Source: Adenanthera pavonina (lineage: Eukaryota; Streptophyta; Magnoliopsida; Fabales; Fabaceae). From it: DNA of 64,000 nt. Under the pieces are notes generated by a model. It saw only the letters and a list, made by a program, of their open reading frames with translations. It had not been told where the DNA came from and did no database searches. Below, one piece after another: positions 1-11,322 of this stretch (the first letter of the stretch is position 1; each line of letters starts with the position of its first letter). A program made the translations under genes and the position numbers. Location of the stretch: contig JAIVEN010000010.1 in the NCBI GenBank assembly GCA_026686845.1, positions 38,724,001 to 38,788,000 of the forward strand, given 5' to 3'.

Positions 1-1040
1 TTTAATATCATTTAATATATAATATAATTAATATAAATTAGTTTTATGAATGTTTTTATTTTTTTATGAATTAAAATAGGTGTAGGGTTAACCGTTATAT
101 ATGCTCAGACATTTTTTTTTACTACTTTTTGTATTGCCACATCTTTACAGGAAAAAATAAGTTAATATGTAAGAAGTTTCATATGGACAAGATTATAATA
201 AAAAAAGAGGAATGTAACATTTATAAAAATAAAGAAAGTAGCTACTTTTCCGTTGTTTTACTTATGTATATGAGCCATAAAATAAATATATATAAATTAT
301 GGATTTAGTAACTAAAAGTTTAAAGTTTAAAGTTTTTTTTTTCAAATTAAAGTCGATAGTTTTTTTTCACTTTCCTTTTTAATAGGACTTTAAATAGACT
401 TCAAGTCACGCCAAGCTTTTAGAAAATTTAAACTTGAACCTAAAATTAAGCTCTATATAAGATAATAGACCTAGTTTAAGTTTTAGATTTATAATATAGG
501 CTTAAAACTTAAGCTAACCTATTTCCACCTTTAAAGGTGACCGCAAATATTTTTATTTAAACCAAATTGTTTTTTTTTTTTTTTAAATTAATACCAATTA
601 GTTTCCCGAGAGTATATTAGAACCCAACTAATTGGAGTCAAGTTGGATGAAGTTATATGAATGTAAAACTATTGATTATAGGCCAAATTACTTTAGTTAG
701 ATTTTAAAATCATATGAAATTCTTGAAAACATACGTTGTTCTAGTTCAAACCCATAAAGACATAAGTTCAAATTTCACTATTGCTCTTTGAAAACCCCTA
801 ATCATTTATTTACTTAATAAACGAAAAGTACAAACTATTACTACTTAGGTCAACCTGATTTAATAGTTTTTCTTCACTAAATTAAAATACAAATAAAAGG
901 TCTTTCTAAACAAATTTTATATAATGCATATCGATTAGGCAGATTAAAGTTGAGCCTGACAACTGTCTTGCAGTGCAACTTGTGTCAAATGGAAGGTGCA
1001 AGACGAACAACCACCACGGAAAATCTTGGGCGGTTTCACA
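1..1040. other. AT-rich intergenic flank
   Basis: Low-complexity AT-rich DNA with homopolymer T runs and no open reading frame that resembles a protein family. From about 940 onward base composition becomes more balanced, which fits the far end of the 3' UTR of the neighbouring minus-strand UCP gene. I see no repeat with clear ends here. Confidence 0.6.
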
Positions 1041-1044
1041 ATAG

Positions 1045-1421
1045 GACAGCAGAGGTGTTTTATTTCCTCGAGATGTAAATCCTGATAAGCTTTGAATGAT
1101 ATTCCCCTTGTGCTACGACAAAAAAGAAAGATTCCCCCATGTGGAATGATATATTTTACCATCGCCTCAAACCCAAACCTTGATGGTAATCACAACAGAG
1201 GCAATACAGAATCAGCGAATCAGAATGATCTTACAGAATAGATGGCAATTGAAAAATCCTTTGGCACACATAACTCTAAATCATTATTTTCCCGCAGAAA
1301 AAGAGTTGAAAATCTATCCCGGCTGGCTAAATGGAGATAATAGGACTATTATTTTCTCAACAATAACCTATTCATTTGCAAGTAGTACCGCTCGGATAAT
1401 CCTGAGTACAATTGGTTGAGC
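1045..1421 (-). other. probable 3' UTR of the uncoupling protein gene
   Basis: This is the stretch directly downstream of the UCP stop codon on the minus strand. It is less AT-rich than the DNA beyond it. A minus-strand AATAAA (plus-strand tttatt at 1059-1064) is the first canonical poly(A) signal I could find, about 360 bases after the stop. The end of the transcript is therefore inferred; an RNA 3'-end read would settle it. Confidence 0.4.
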
Positions 1422-4400
1422 TCAGGATGACTCTATTTTCTTGACGATCTTTTTAGCCTGGCATTAGAAAAAGAAAAGAATTAGCAAGCAAACACGAGTC
1501 ATGGTATTTGATAGTTTCTATCCTGTTTTCTATAAGAATTTATGCAAACCAAACCATCGTTTCTAACCATCATTTTTTTTTTTCTTTTAAACAGGTTTTC
1601 AGTAAACTTCTCTACTTTTATCCAAACTTCATTTTTGTAAACCGTGATTATTTTAAAAATAATTTTACAAAAAATTAAATCAAACGAGCACGAAAGGATT
1701 AAGGATAGCAAGAAGGAGTCACTCTTGCACTTCACTTTTTTCATACCTCATATAACGTTCTATCTTTTGATTTAAAATAGGGTATTGAACCCCATGCTTT
1801 TTTTTACTGTATTAATTTGAGCTCATAATAAAATTTCTATGGAATTTCAGTTAATATTGAAAGTTTTTTTAGTTAAAATAATATTTAACATGATAGATGA
1901 GCCCTCTATGACCAAATGGTCAAAAGTTTGATTCTTGTTGTTAGGTACTTAGGTCTTTGAGCATGGATATATCTTAAATGAAGTAAGGAAGAATTTCCAT
2001 TATCAATATCTCAGCATTCATAGGTCTAAAACTACAGAAAATTTCTATTGCAAGTTATGGTTTTTCCGGCCACTACAATAACGTGTATGCTATAAACAAT
2101 TAAAGATTCCACCAGATAATTTAAGAGCAAAACGAAGAATTCAAGTTGCACCTGTTCTAAGGTTAGAAACATGATCACATTCCATGATCCTAGCCGTCCA
2201 AAATTGGGGATGAACCCCTTATAAAAGGCAAGAGGTCCCTGCAAAACATTAGACTCCAATCAGATGTGGTAAATGATACCTACTGACAATGCTCGTCTGA
2301 ACGAAATTTAATATAAGATATTATGAAGCTAACAGACCCCGGGCACCCCTAGCCCTACAGAAAAGGCATATTTTATAACACTAGCGAAAATAACCAAGAA
2401 TATTTTGACATAAAAGCAGCGTTAATGATGCATAAAGATGTCATGAAAACTAGAAAACTGAAGAGTCGAGAGGGAATTGTTCAGCTGGTTTGTGCTTCAG
2501 GATTATACCCACCACATACAATGAGATATGGTAAAATTCTCTGAACTCTAAAGCACTTAACCGAACGACCTTGATAATTATGGATCCACATAATTAGTAC
2601 ACATAACTAAAGCAAGTTGGCAATATGATCTAAGAGAATAATGTAGTATCAGTGAAAAGAAAGCATACATCATTCTTTAAAGTTTTGATGAAACAATCAA
2701 GGGTACTTTTGTAAGTTGAATCCCCCATCATTCTGGATTTGACCTGGATATACAAACCAGAAATAAAACAGAAGAAATGAATTAGTGAAATGTTAAGACG
2801 GTGTGAGCAGGCCGCCAGTTGGCAACCATAATATACTGAGTGTTAGTTACATGCTAATAATAATCAGAAGAAAGATAAGGCTATTTCCTCATATGCATCT
2901 ACTAAAACGGACCTCAAAAGGCCCACCTGTCAACAAGAATCTTAATTAAGCTCTAGATGCCATTACTAATCCCACCATTTTCTAGTCATGACTGGATTAT
3001 CGGTATATCATTATTAAATAGAATGAAAGAAAAGAAGCACAGAATTTACAGTGTAGGTGTAGATATATATGGGATGCTAAGGCAAATAGATGCTGAATAG
3101 GCTATCTATACTTTTATGTGGACAGCAAAGAGTTACCACATCAACTGGGGATCCAATGCAGACAGCAAAAAATCCTGCCCCTAGACCAGCAAGCAGATGA
3201 GTGACAACATTGTCAGTGAAGCCTGGAATTTTCAAAATGGTCTGCAGTAAAGTAAAATTATCAGACATAGAAAATCATAAGATAGGGAGAAAAAGAAAAG
3301 AAATTGACTCCAAAAGACAAGCATTAATTATTATACATTACCTCTTTCACTTGATCATAGCTGGCTAGTTCAGCAGCATTGATAATAGCATTTCTTGCTA
3401 TATTGGGGCCAAGCCCAGTCCACAGAGCCCCGGTTCCTTCCTGTGCATTAGATACACGTTTAATATTAAATGTTGATGAACTAAAAAGGACTAATATATT
3501 TTTTCCTTTTTTTATAATCATATGATGGTTAAATACACAGACCTTTCTCACAATAGTGGAATAAGCATTTAATGATCCAGAGTATCGCCTGGGCACACCA
3601 GGAGGTAATTTTCCTTCAGCTTGAAGTCTAACTTTCACAAGGTCAGTTGGATTTGCTACCGTAATTGCCACAGCACCTTTTAATAAGACAAGTGAAAAAG
3701 CGTAGAGATCACAGTTAGAGTAATTTCCACTGAGCATTTCGACAGAAATAACGTCAATTCCTGCTAGAATGGACAATAGTCTGCATACATAGAAACAAAG
3801 TCATATTAATAGCACATAGATGAAACATTTCCACAATGCTGAGTACCGGACTCACCAGTAGTAAGAGCAGCAAGAATTTTCTTTGACAATGGAGCATCTC
3901 CCACGAAGTCACTTCCGACATAGAAATTCTTGACCTATTGAAGAAACCATATCATTTAAATGATCTGTTGGCATGAGCAAACGGTAGATATGAACAAAGA
4001 AAAATCCAACAAGTTTAAGTGACAAAAAATTTCAAACTCACAGGCTCATATAACCCAATTCTTAAACCTCCATACAAACATTGGCGTTGTAATCCTGGCA
4101 CAATACCCTTCCAGAGAGCTGAAAGACCTTCTTCCCTAGCAATGGTACCAACTGTACCCAACAGACCCCTATATTTAGGTAAGGTCACTGCTTCCCCACC
4201 CACAGCTTGTTTCTGGATCTGGAGCCTAACTTTAGCAGTGTCCAAAGGGATTGTACAAATCTATTCAACATACAAGAATTTAATAAAGACTTTGAGCTTT
4301 AGAGTTTTAATAAAGACCAGAATTAAGTAATTATAAGAGCAATATAACGTGTGAACCAAATACATGAAAGAGCATAAGAAACCGGCAATTTACAACAATT

Positions 4401-5207
4401 CCAAATCAATCTCTACAGCGAACGACTCAGGACAAAGTTTCATATATCTGATTCATATTACAGCTGCATAAACCTCCATAATGCAATGGCTGTTTCATAT
4501 ACGGGTTTATGCAGAACATAATTTAATTCATAATAAGTAAATGCTCAACTTCGCCCAAGTTAAAACACATAATCAGGTAAGTCAGCAGAAGCCAGAGATT
4601 ATTCATCAAGAACATAGATAATCAGCATCGACAAGTATGATTTTCAATCACTAGCAATCAATTTGGCCACTAAGCAAGTTCGAATATGTAAAGAAAAAGC
4701 CTGGAGTCAGAACTGCACGCTAATCGTCAAATCAGAGTAGTTAATATGACTTATCGTTTGTCATTTATTCGCTATTAAATAAGATGTTTAGGTACAAATT
4801 TAGCCAATCTACCGGAAAATTAGTTTCAACTCGAAACACAGTTAGACAACTAGGAAGTACAACAGAAAAGTAAAAGCAACTAGAAAACAAGAAATCTACC
4901 ACACTCTCTTGCACATTAGATCCATATTCTTCCAAGAAGCAAAACACTACTCAATGAGCAACGACTTGTCTTAGACACAAATGAGGCTAAACATAATCAA
5001 GAAAAGCAAAAAATAAAAGCGACCGAGCGTATAAAAAAAATAATAATAAAAGCGACCGTGATAAAAATAAAACAGAGAGTGGTTATTCAAGAAAAGAGCT
5101 AGAGTCATAAAGAATTGAATCACCTCAGCAAAACATGCAGCGAAAGCACTGCTGGCAAAAGTTCCAGCGAAGGAGATATCGGATTTGGACTTGGTATCGG
5201 CAACCAT
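1422..5207 (-). CDS. UCP1: plant mitochondrial uncoupling protein (UCP/PUMP), 9 exons
   Basis: Inner mitochondrial membrane carrier of the UCP type, which in plants dissipates the proton gradient or exchanges small anions. Exons on the minus strand: 5207-5124, 4260-4042, 3934-3856, 3676-3543, 3440-3342, 3241-3137, 2743-2669, 2238-2152 and 1457-1422, giving 305 residues, close to the usual 306. Every intron begins GT and ends AG and all phases join correctly. The three carrier repeats show the PX(D/E)XX(K/R) signatures PLDTAK (33-38), PTDLVK (137-142) and PVDVVK (237-242). The start is fixed by a conserved N-terminus beginning MVADTKSKSD. The last exon is tiny (12 codons, ending KKIESS) and was found beyond a 694-bp intron with a good polypyrimidine tract. 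No disabling change is visible. UCP1 versus a close paralogue cannot be decided from sequence alone. Confidence 0.95.
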
Positions 5208-5457
5208 GGCTTCAGCGAGTCCAAAAAATGGTCAAATAACAATCTAAACAGAGTAGTTGGTGAAGAGTAAAATACGGAGACAATCAAAACCAATAGTACA
5301 GATGAAAGAGATGGGAGATCTTGGGATCGATTATAATAATACAAAAGAAGAAGAAGGGACGTGAGCGCGATCTGGTGAGTTCTTGGGAAGGCAAACAAGA
5401 AAGTGAAGATGGCGTAAATTGGCTCCCTTTTTTTATTCTTTTTTTTTTAGCCGTCGT

Positions 5458-5465
5458 CTTTTATA
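5458..5465 (-). promoter_or_regulatory. TATA box of the UCP gene
   Basis: Minus-strand TATAAAAG, a textbook plant TATA box, lies about 250 bp upstream of the UCP start codon. Transcription would begin near 5430 and give a roughly 220-nt, pyrimidine-rich 5' leader. A weaker alternative, TATTATAA, lies near 5330. The LINE at 5535 begins only about 70 bp upstream of this box. Confidence 0.6.
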
Positions 5466-5519
5466 ACGGCTCAAGCATTTTTTTTTTAAATAAATTGTTT
5501 TACACAAGATACACCGAAC

Positions 5520-5534
5520 AAACAGTAGCATGCA
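5520..5534. repeat. left target-site duplication of LINE-1 (degenerate)
   Basis: The 15-mer here (aaacagtagcatgca) matches 13 of 15 bases with the sequence after the poly(A) tail at 8217-8231 (aaacaatagtatgca). The two differences are G/A and C/T transitions. This is the pattern expected for a duplicated LINE target site that has aged. Confidence 0.6.
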
Positions 5535-8143
5535 TCATCACTAATATTATACTAATACCCAACGTTGATCATCCATCATCACTAAAGGAGTTGAGGCCTA
5601 TATCCTTATGTAATATGTGCTTTAAGATTATTACTAAGCTCATTGCAAACAGGCTTCGACCATTTATGGACAAGCTTGTAATGCCTCAACAATGCAGTTT
5701 TATTGCGGGGTATATGAGTACTGATAATATAATTTTTGCTTAAGAAGCCATTCACTCCATGAGAAATAAGAAGGGGCTAAAAGGCTATATTGCAATTAAG
5801 GTGGATCTTGAAAAAGCCTACAACCGGTTGGATTGGAAGTTCATTGAAGATACTCTTTACCACCTAGGTTTGAATGTTAATATCATTAGTGTGATCATGG
5901 CTTGTACAATATCAGCTTCCATGCGCATCCTTTGGAATGATGAAGAGTCCCTAGAATTCCACCCTTCTAGAGGAATCCGTCAAGGAGATCCCTTGAACCC
6001 GTATTTGTTTGTCCTATACATGGAATGGCTTGGACATATGATCAAACGCAAATGCGAGGCTCGAAGATGGAAACCTTTAAAATTATTGTCAAAGGGACCT
6101 GTACTATCCCACTTATTCTTTACAGATAATCTTATTCTCTTCTCTGAAGCGTCAATTGATCAAGTGGAATTGATAAGAGAGACAATGAATCAATTTTGTA
6201 AGGCCTCTGGGCACAGAGTGAATCTTAGCAAGACAAAAGCTTTCTATTCTCTATATGTGAATTTAAACAGGGCCATGGAACTTTGTCAGATCCTTGGTGT
6301 AGGGATTACTGCAGACTTGGGGAAATACCTAAGAGTATCCCTCCTTCATCGAGGAGTGACTAAGAGTGTCTTCCATCCAATCATTCAAAAAGTTCAAAAA
6401 AAGCTCGCTGGTTGGAAAGGAAGGTATTTCTCTTTCACTGGTCACACACTTCTTATTAAATCAGTTATGTCCACTCTACCCTATTATCATATGCAATCTA
6501 TGCTCCTCTCTAGTAGTATCCTTGAGAAGATTAAGAAGCTTAGTAGGGATCTTATGTGGAACCAACACCATGGGGGGAAGAAGGTGCACTGGTTTGCGTA
6601 GGATGTAACGAAGAAAACTAAAAGAGATGGAGGATTGGGTATTAAGAACCTGAAAAGACAAAATGAAGCTTTCGTGATGAAACTGTGTTGGGGCCTCCTT
6701 GATAAACCAGAAGCCTTTTGGGTGTAGTGTTTGCGAGCTAAGTATCGATGCGGAGTGCAGGACATTCCTCTCGTGGTTAAAAGAAGGAAATCATCTCACA
6801 TCTAGAATAGTATTGCCAAAACATGGGAGACATTTATTAGAGGTGTGGGCAAGAAGATTAATAATGGGCAAGACACTAAATTTTGGTGGGATTTATGGAC
6901 ATTTCTGGATCAGCCGTTAATAGCATATGTCACACGAAATGAGAACACCATCAACCATAATTCAAAAGTTAAGGACTTTGTTGACAACACAAGATCCTAG
7001 GATATCTGATACATGAGATGCTTTCTTCCCCCCTGGGTTATTGAAAGAATCATATAGGTGAAGCCACCAAATAGCTAGGATATGGATTGCTTTTGTTGGA
7101 GACCATCTTTTGATGGTTGTTTCTCAGTTAAATCTGCTTATGTTTTCCTAACTAGAAGAGAGGATAGCCATATTAGTCTCATAGGGAAAGAGGTCTGGAA
7201 ATGGCTAGTGCCAAAAAAAGTCAAATTCTTCTTGTGGCAAGCTTCCATAAAGAGGCTTCCGTCTAATTATCTCAGAGCCAAATAAGGGTTTACTATAAAT
7301 GCTGACTGCCCTTTTGAGTGTCACTGTGAGGAAAACACCTTGCATATTCTAGGAGACTATCGAGTGGCTAAAAGAGTGTGGTTATCTATTCTACACACTA
7401 ACTGTATATCTAGTTTTTTCTCTTGTAATTTGCAGGATTGGCTTCTTTGGAATTCTCATCATAGGGCGAGATCAGATAAATTTGAAAGATGGAACTGGAG
7501 GAAAGTATTTGGATATGTTTGCTGGAACCTATGGATATCTAGATGCAAAGGTGCCATTGAAGGTATGAGACATAACCCCATGGAGATCAAGCAAGTTAGC
7601 ATCCATAAACTCATGGAGGACATGACCACCACCAACCTTCAGCAGAAAATCCTTCAAGTTAACGATGCTGAATTTACTTTTCGAAAAACCCCACCCCCAG
7701 GGACAACTAGAGTTGATGTTGACGAGTCTGTGAACGCACAAGGTCATGCGGCTTGTGGAGGAGTTTTTTGAGACACAGAAGGACGAGGGATACTTGGATT
7801 CAAACGCAGCCTGTGTTTCTTACCAAATACAGTGGTGGAACTGCTTGCAATACTCACAGCTTTGCAAATTTGTAAACAGAGGAATTGGAACAAGATAATT
7901 TTATATTCTAATTCTGTCGAAGCCCTTAATCTCATTTGGAGGGATCATGAAGCTAATCATCCGTATCATGCTGAGATTCAGGAGGTTAGAACCCTAGTAT
8001 ACAACAATTGGGATATTGAGTTACACTTTGCTAGAAGAGAGCATCTGAGATGTTCGGACAACCTGGCGAGAAATGCACACGAGGAAGGGGAACATTATAC
8101 ACTGTTGGAGGACTTACCTCAGCAATGTCTTGACTTTAGTTGA
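5535..8143 (+). pseudogene. LINE ORF2 remnant: RT, zf-RVT, RNase H
   Basis: Reverse transcriptase blocks in order: RPISL near 5605, VDLEKAYNRLDWKF near 5803, GIRQGDP near 5972, and the catalytic F-A-D-D box degraded to FTDN near 6121. The zf-RVT linker (WKWLVPKKVKFFLW, then a C/H-rich stretch) covers about 7195-7390. An RVT_3-type RNase H covers about 7710-8143. In-frame stops occur at 5741-5743 (Q in the other LINE), 6599-6601 and 7769-7771, and frame changes occur between 6720 and 7080. It cannot encode a working enzyme. Confidence 0.85.
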
Positions 8144-8218
8144 TTTACTTCCTAGGGATTGATGTTTTGATTGCTTTCTTTCGAGTTTGCTCGCCCATCT
8201 ATCCAAAAAAAAAACAAA
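5535..8218 (+). mobile_element. 5'-truncated L1-type LINE, with C-terminal RNase H
   Basis: A LINE remnant that begins inside the reverse transcriptase and runs to an A-rich tail at about 8205-8218. Truncation at the 5' end is usual for target-primed reverse transcription. The first aligned residues correspond to the LIP segment just before the RPISL motif, which is also seen in the second LINE of this window at 19195-19240, so the junction at 5535 is well placed. A degenerate duplication flanks it. It carries reverse transcriptase, a zinc-finger linker and RNase H, all with stops or frame changes. Confidence 0.9.
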
Positions 8219-8231
8219 ACAATAGTATGCA
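8219..8231. repeat. right target-site duplication of LINE-1
   Basis: acaatagtatgca directly follows the A-rich tail and matches 5522-5534 at 11 of 13 bases. Confidence 0.55.
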
Positions 8232-8315
8232 ATACTCTTTCCATTCATATTTTAGGGATCTAGAACGATCTATTTCATATTTATTAAGAAAATTTAGTCA
8301 CACATCTTAATTATT

Positions 8316-8650
8316 TGTTTGGTTTAACTAAAAAGATTGGAGGGGAAAGAATTAAATAAATTTTTAATGGAGAGGATTAAAAGAGAAGTAATTGGAGGGA
8401 TTTTAAAATTTTTTTGTTTGATAGGATTGATCGAGAAGAGAATGAAGGAATTTTAATGAAATTTTATTTGTTTCATACGGGAAACATAGATGATTGAAAA
8501 ATAAATATTTTCTTCCTTAAAAAAAATATCAATTTGAAGAGAATTTATAAAGGAGTGGGGAAGGAAATTAAATTTCTCCCAATCCCCTATAATTTTTTCA
8601 GCCAAATAAGGGGAGCTCTTTATAAAACCCCAATATCCTCAAACCAAACA
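8316..8650. mobile_element. MITE candidate with 10-bp terminal inverted repeat
   Basis: tgtttggttt at 8316-8325 is matched by its perfect reverse complement at 8641-8650, and both ends continue into a G-rich ATTGGRGGG-like block. The roughly 335-bp interior is AT-rich and non-coding. The ends resemble Tourist/Harbinger-type termini, but I could not define a target-site duplication. Confidence 0.35.
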
Positions 8651-9573
8651 CATTCCAAAGTTCTAAAAAAAATAAAATACTTTAATTTTATTCTTATTAA
8701 TTACCAAGAAAAATTATTTTAAAAATTTATCCTCTCTCGTTCCTTTTTTTTTTCAATTTATGATATGATAATCAATAAGATAAAAAAGATAAACTCATAC
8801 TAAAAATTATATAATTTTTTATATTTTGAATCAAATAAGAATTTTAGAAGAACTCTTATAATATTGACAAAATGAAGTAATAATTACTACATTATATTAT
8901 ATATTTTATATTTCATTATATATTAATTTACTATATATTGCAAAAAAAAAAAAAGAAACGGACCCTTAATCTTTCAATCTTCTACATTTTCTCCTTTCAT
9001 TGACAAAAACATTTTCTTCTGTTTTTTATCTCTCACTTACAAAAATACCACAAAAATATTAATTTTAATTGTTTAATTTTAAACTTAATTTTTACATATT
9101 ATCAGTGAAAATATTAAAATATTTTTATTTTAATTTGTAAACAAGTACTTTTAAATACCTTATGAATATTAATACTAATTATTTTTATCATTGAAATTAA
9201 TAAAAAAAGTTATTTTATATTTGAAAAAGAATATTCATATGTGACAATTTCTTATTAGAATTTCAAATTTGCTTATTAAAAATTATTAAACTAAAATTAT
9301 AGCAAAAATTCTGTTTAATATTGGATGATACGGTCAAATTGTTAAGCTGCGAATCACGATGTTATAGAAGGATAAGAAATAAGAATACAGTCATCTACAG
9401 ATCAGAGTCTGCTGATGTCTTAATCCCGTCCTTGCCGATGAAGTGACGCAAGTGATCAATTCCCTCCTAGGGATATTATAAAATATTTTTTATTAAATAC
9501 TCTCCATAATGTTTACTTTCAAAAAAATTTTTTATGATTTTAAATATAAGTTATTTTATAAAAATTTATAAAA
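8651..9573. other. AT-rich non-coding stretch
   Basis: Very AT-rich with no coding signal. A short island of balanced composition lies at about 9325-9475 and matches nothing I recognise. Confidence 0.5.
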
Positions 9574-10076
9574 TATTAATTATTTTATTTTAAAAATATT
9601 TTTTTAAAAAATTATTTTATAGAGCACTAATTATTCTAAAAAGTTTAAATATATGATATTAATTTAGGGTCTAGATGGAAATCAAAACAAAATAAATTTT
9701 AGACAATTTTATTAATACAACCAAAATACAACCAACCTTTCTTGATTTCTATAAGTAGTTAAAAGTGACTTATATTAAGAATTAGATGAAGTATATATGT
9801 ATTAAAAAATTATTTTTTATTTAAAGTTCATTAATTATTTTATTTCAAAAATATCTTTCTTAAAAATTATTTTATAAAGTATTAATTATTTTAGAAAGTT
9901 CAAATATATGGTATTAATTTAGGGTTAGGATGGAAATCAAAATAAATGTTAGATAATTTTATTAATACAATCAACCTTTTTTTGATTCGTATAAGGTAGT
10001 TAAAAGTGACTAATATTAAGAATTAGATTAAGTATATATATGTATTAAAAATTATTTTTTATTTGAAGTTCATAAA
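9574..10076. repeat. diverged tandem duplication, about 256-bp unit
   Basis: Two adjacent copies (about 9574-9829 and 9830-10076) share ordered blocks: attaattatttta, aaaattattttata, ggtattaatttaggg, gatggaaatcaaa, gttaaaagtgac, taagaattagat and aagtatatat. Copies differ by substitutions and small indels, so the duplication is not recent. No protein is encoded. Confidence 0.75.
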
Positions 10077-10122
10077 AAATTACTAAAATTTTATATTTTA
10101 TTCTTATTAATACTCCATTATC

Positions 10123-10143
10123 ATTATTATTATTATTATTATT
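10123..10143. repeat. (ATT)n microsatellite
   Basis: About seven consecutive att units, with imperfect continuation on both sides. Confidence 0.8.
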
Positions 10144-10570
10144 AGTATTATAGGAACTAACGAGCTGCCCTATAATAAATAAGAGGGATCAATTTAAAAA
10201 ATTTATATTTAATATGACTTAAAAATTTATTATGAAAATACCTATAACATGAATTACAAATAATTATCAAACTCTCACGTTCTCCAATAAAATATCGTTT
10301 AAAATGCCATCTTTCAACAAAATTTGGCAATCTGGTAGACTAATGCTGTACACGTTATGCTGAGATAAATGAAAAATAGTACTGCTTGCTACCACGTGGT
10401 AAACTAATGCTGTGTTTTGTTCTTAGAAAATGGATTTAAGATAAGAAAAAAATATGGAAAATATAAAAATTATGTTGGTAAATGACAAAAATAACTTTAT
10501 CAGAAAAGAATTTCTCAGATTGACAGGAGGAAGTTCTTCAATTTCTATTCATTTTCCCACCTTAGTCCAA

Positions 10571-10952
10571 ACAGACCTCAATTTTTTTTTTGGTAAAAAA
10601 GAGGCCCAAGGCTCATATGTCGTATCAGACTCTATTAAAAACCTCTAGGAAAAAGCAAGAGTGATAAATTAAGCTAACACGAGGGAGACTCAGAACACAA
10701 ATGCAAACCCAGAGGCAATGAGAAGCTGTGCTTGGCAAGAGTATCAACGCACAAGTTAGCTTCACGGAGAACATGGACTACCTTAACCATCCATTCCCGT
10801 TTCAGAAGTTCAAAAATTCGATGCGTGTGATCCTTAGAATCAACTTCATCCAAAACTGTCGAGTTAAGCTTCAAAGCAAGTACCTTGATTCTAACTCCAA
10901 GGATCACTTGCTTGAAATTGCCAACTGAAGGCCAGAATAGATACCCCAGCAT
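10571..10952 (-). mobile_element. 3' end of a third LINE (RNase H fragment)
   Basis: On the minus strand, 10952-10674 encodes the end of an RVT_3-type RNase H. The segment MVKVVHVLREANLCVDTLA followed by SLPLGL is the usual C-terminus of plant non-LTR RNase H proteins. About 100 bases of 3' UTR follow, ending in a poly(A) run (plus-strand T run about 10572-10581). It is severely 5'-truncated. It differs in sequence from the RNase H at 7.7-8.1 kb, so it is a separate lineage or an older insertion. Confidence 0.7.
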
Positions 10953-11322
10953 TATGTATCAAATTTTTGCTTTGAAACATAGATCCATAGTTGGTTAAGA
11001 AGAAAAGCCTTTCCACGAAGTCCATATCATTTATCAGATTAATCCAATATTCCTCATCACTTTTTAGCCTCGCTCATCGTTGGCCCAAAAAATGTAAATA
11101 TAATTATTCCACGCTGGTAAATGGGAATGCACCTATGCCATATATATTCCACGTTTTCATTCCTTACACTGTCAGACGTTCCTGGTAAATAAATCATAAT
11201 GTAATATAATTATTCAAACATTTACACAAAAACGAAGCATCCTAATTCAAAACAATAACATTATAGATAAATATAACAGGTAGAAATTGGGAGTACTAAT
11301 CACATAGCCCGCGGACTTGTAC
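10953..11322. other. intergenic stretch between LINE fragment and DUF674 copy A
   Basis: No recognisable gene or repeat. The short open frames here lack family resemblance. Confidence 0.5.

Noticed and set aside
944..1162. 72-codon minus-strand frame
   Set aside because: It falls in the probable UCP 3' UTR and shows no similarity to a known family.
1880..1975. tRNA-like or SINE-like sequence in the last UCP intron
   Set aside because: gtttgattcttg vaguely resembles a B box, but no A box, cloverleaf or A-tail can be drawn.
5321..5743. 140-codon plus-strand frame spanning the UCP leader and the LINE start
   Set aside because: The first half is antisense to the UCP 5' UTR and promoter, and only the second half is LINE reverse transcriptase; the fusion is an accident of insertion.
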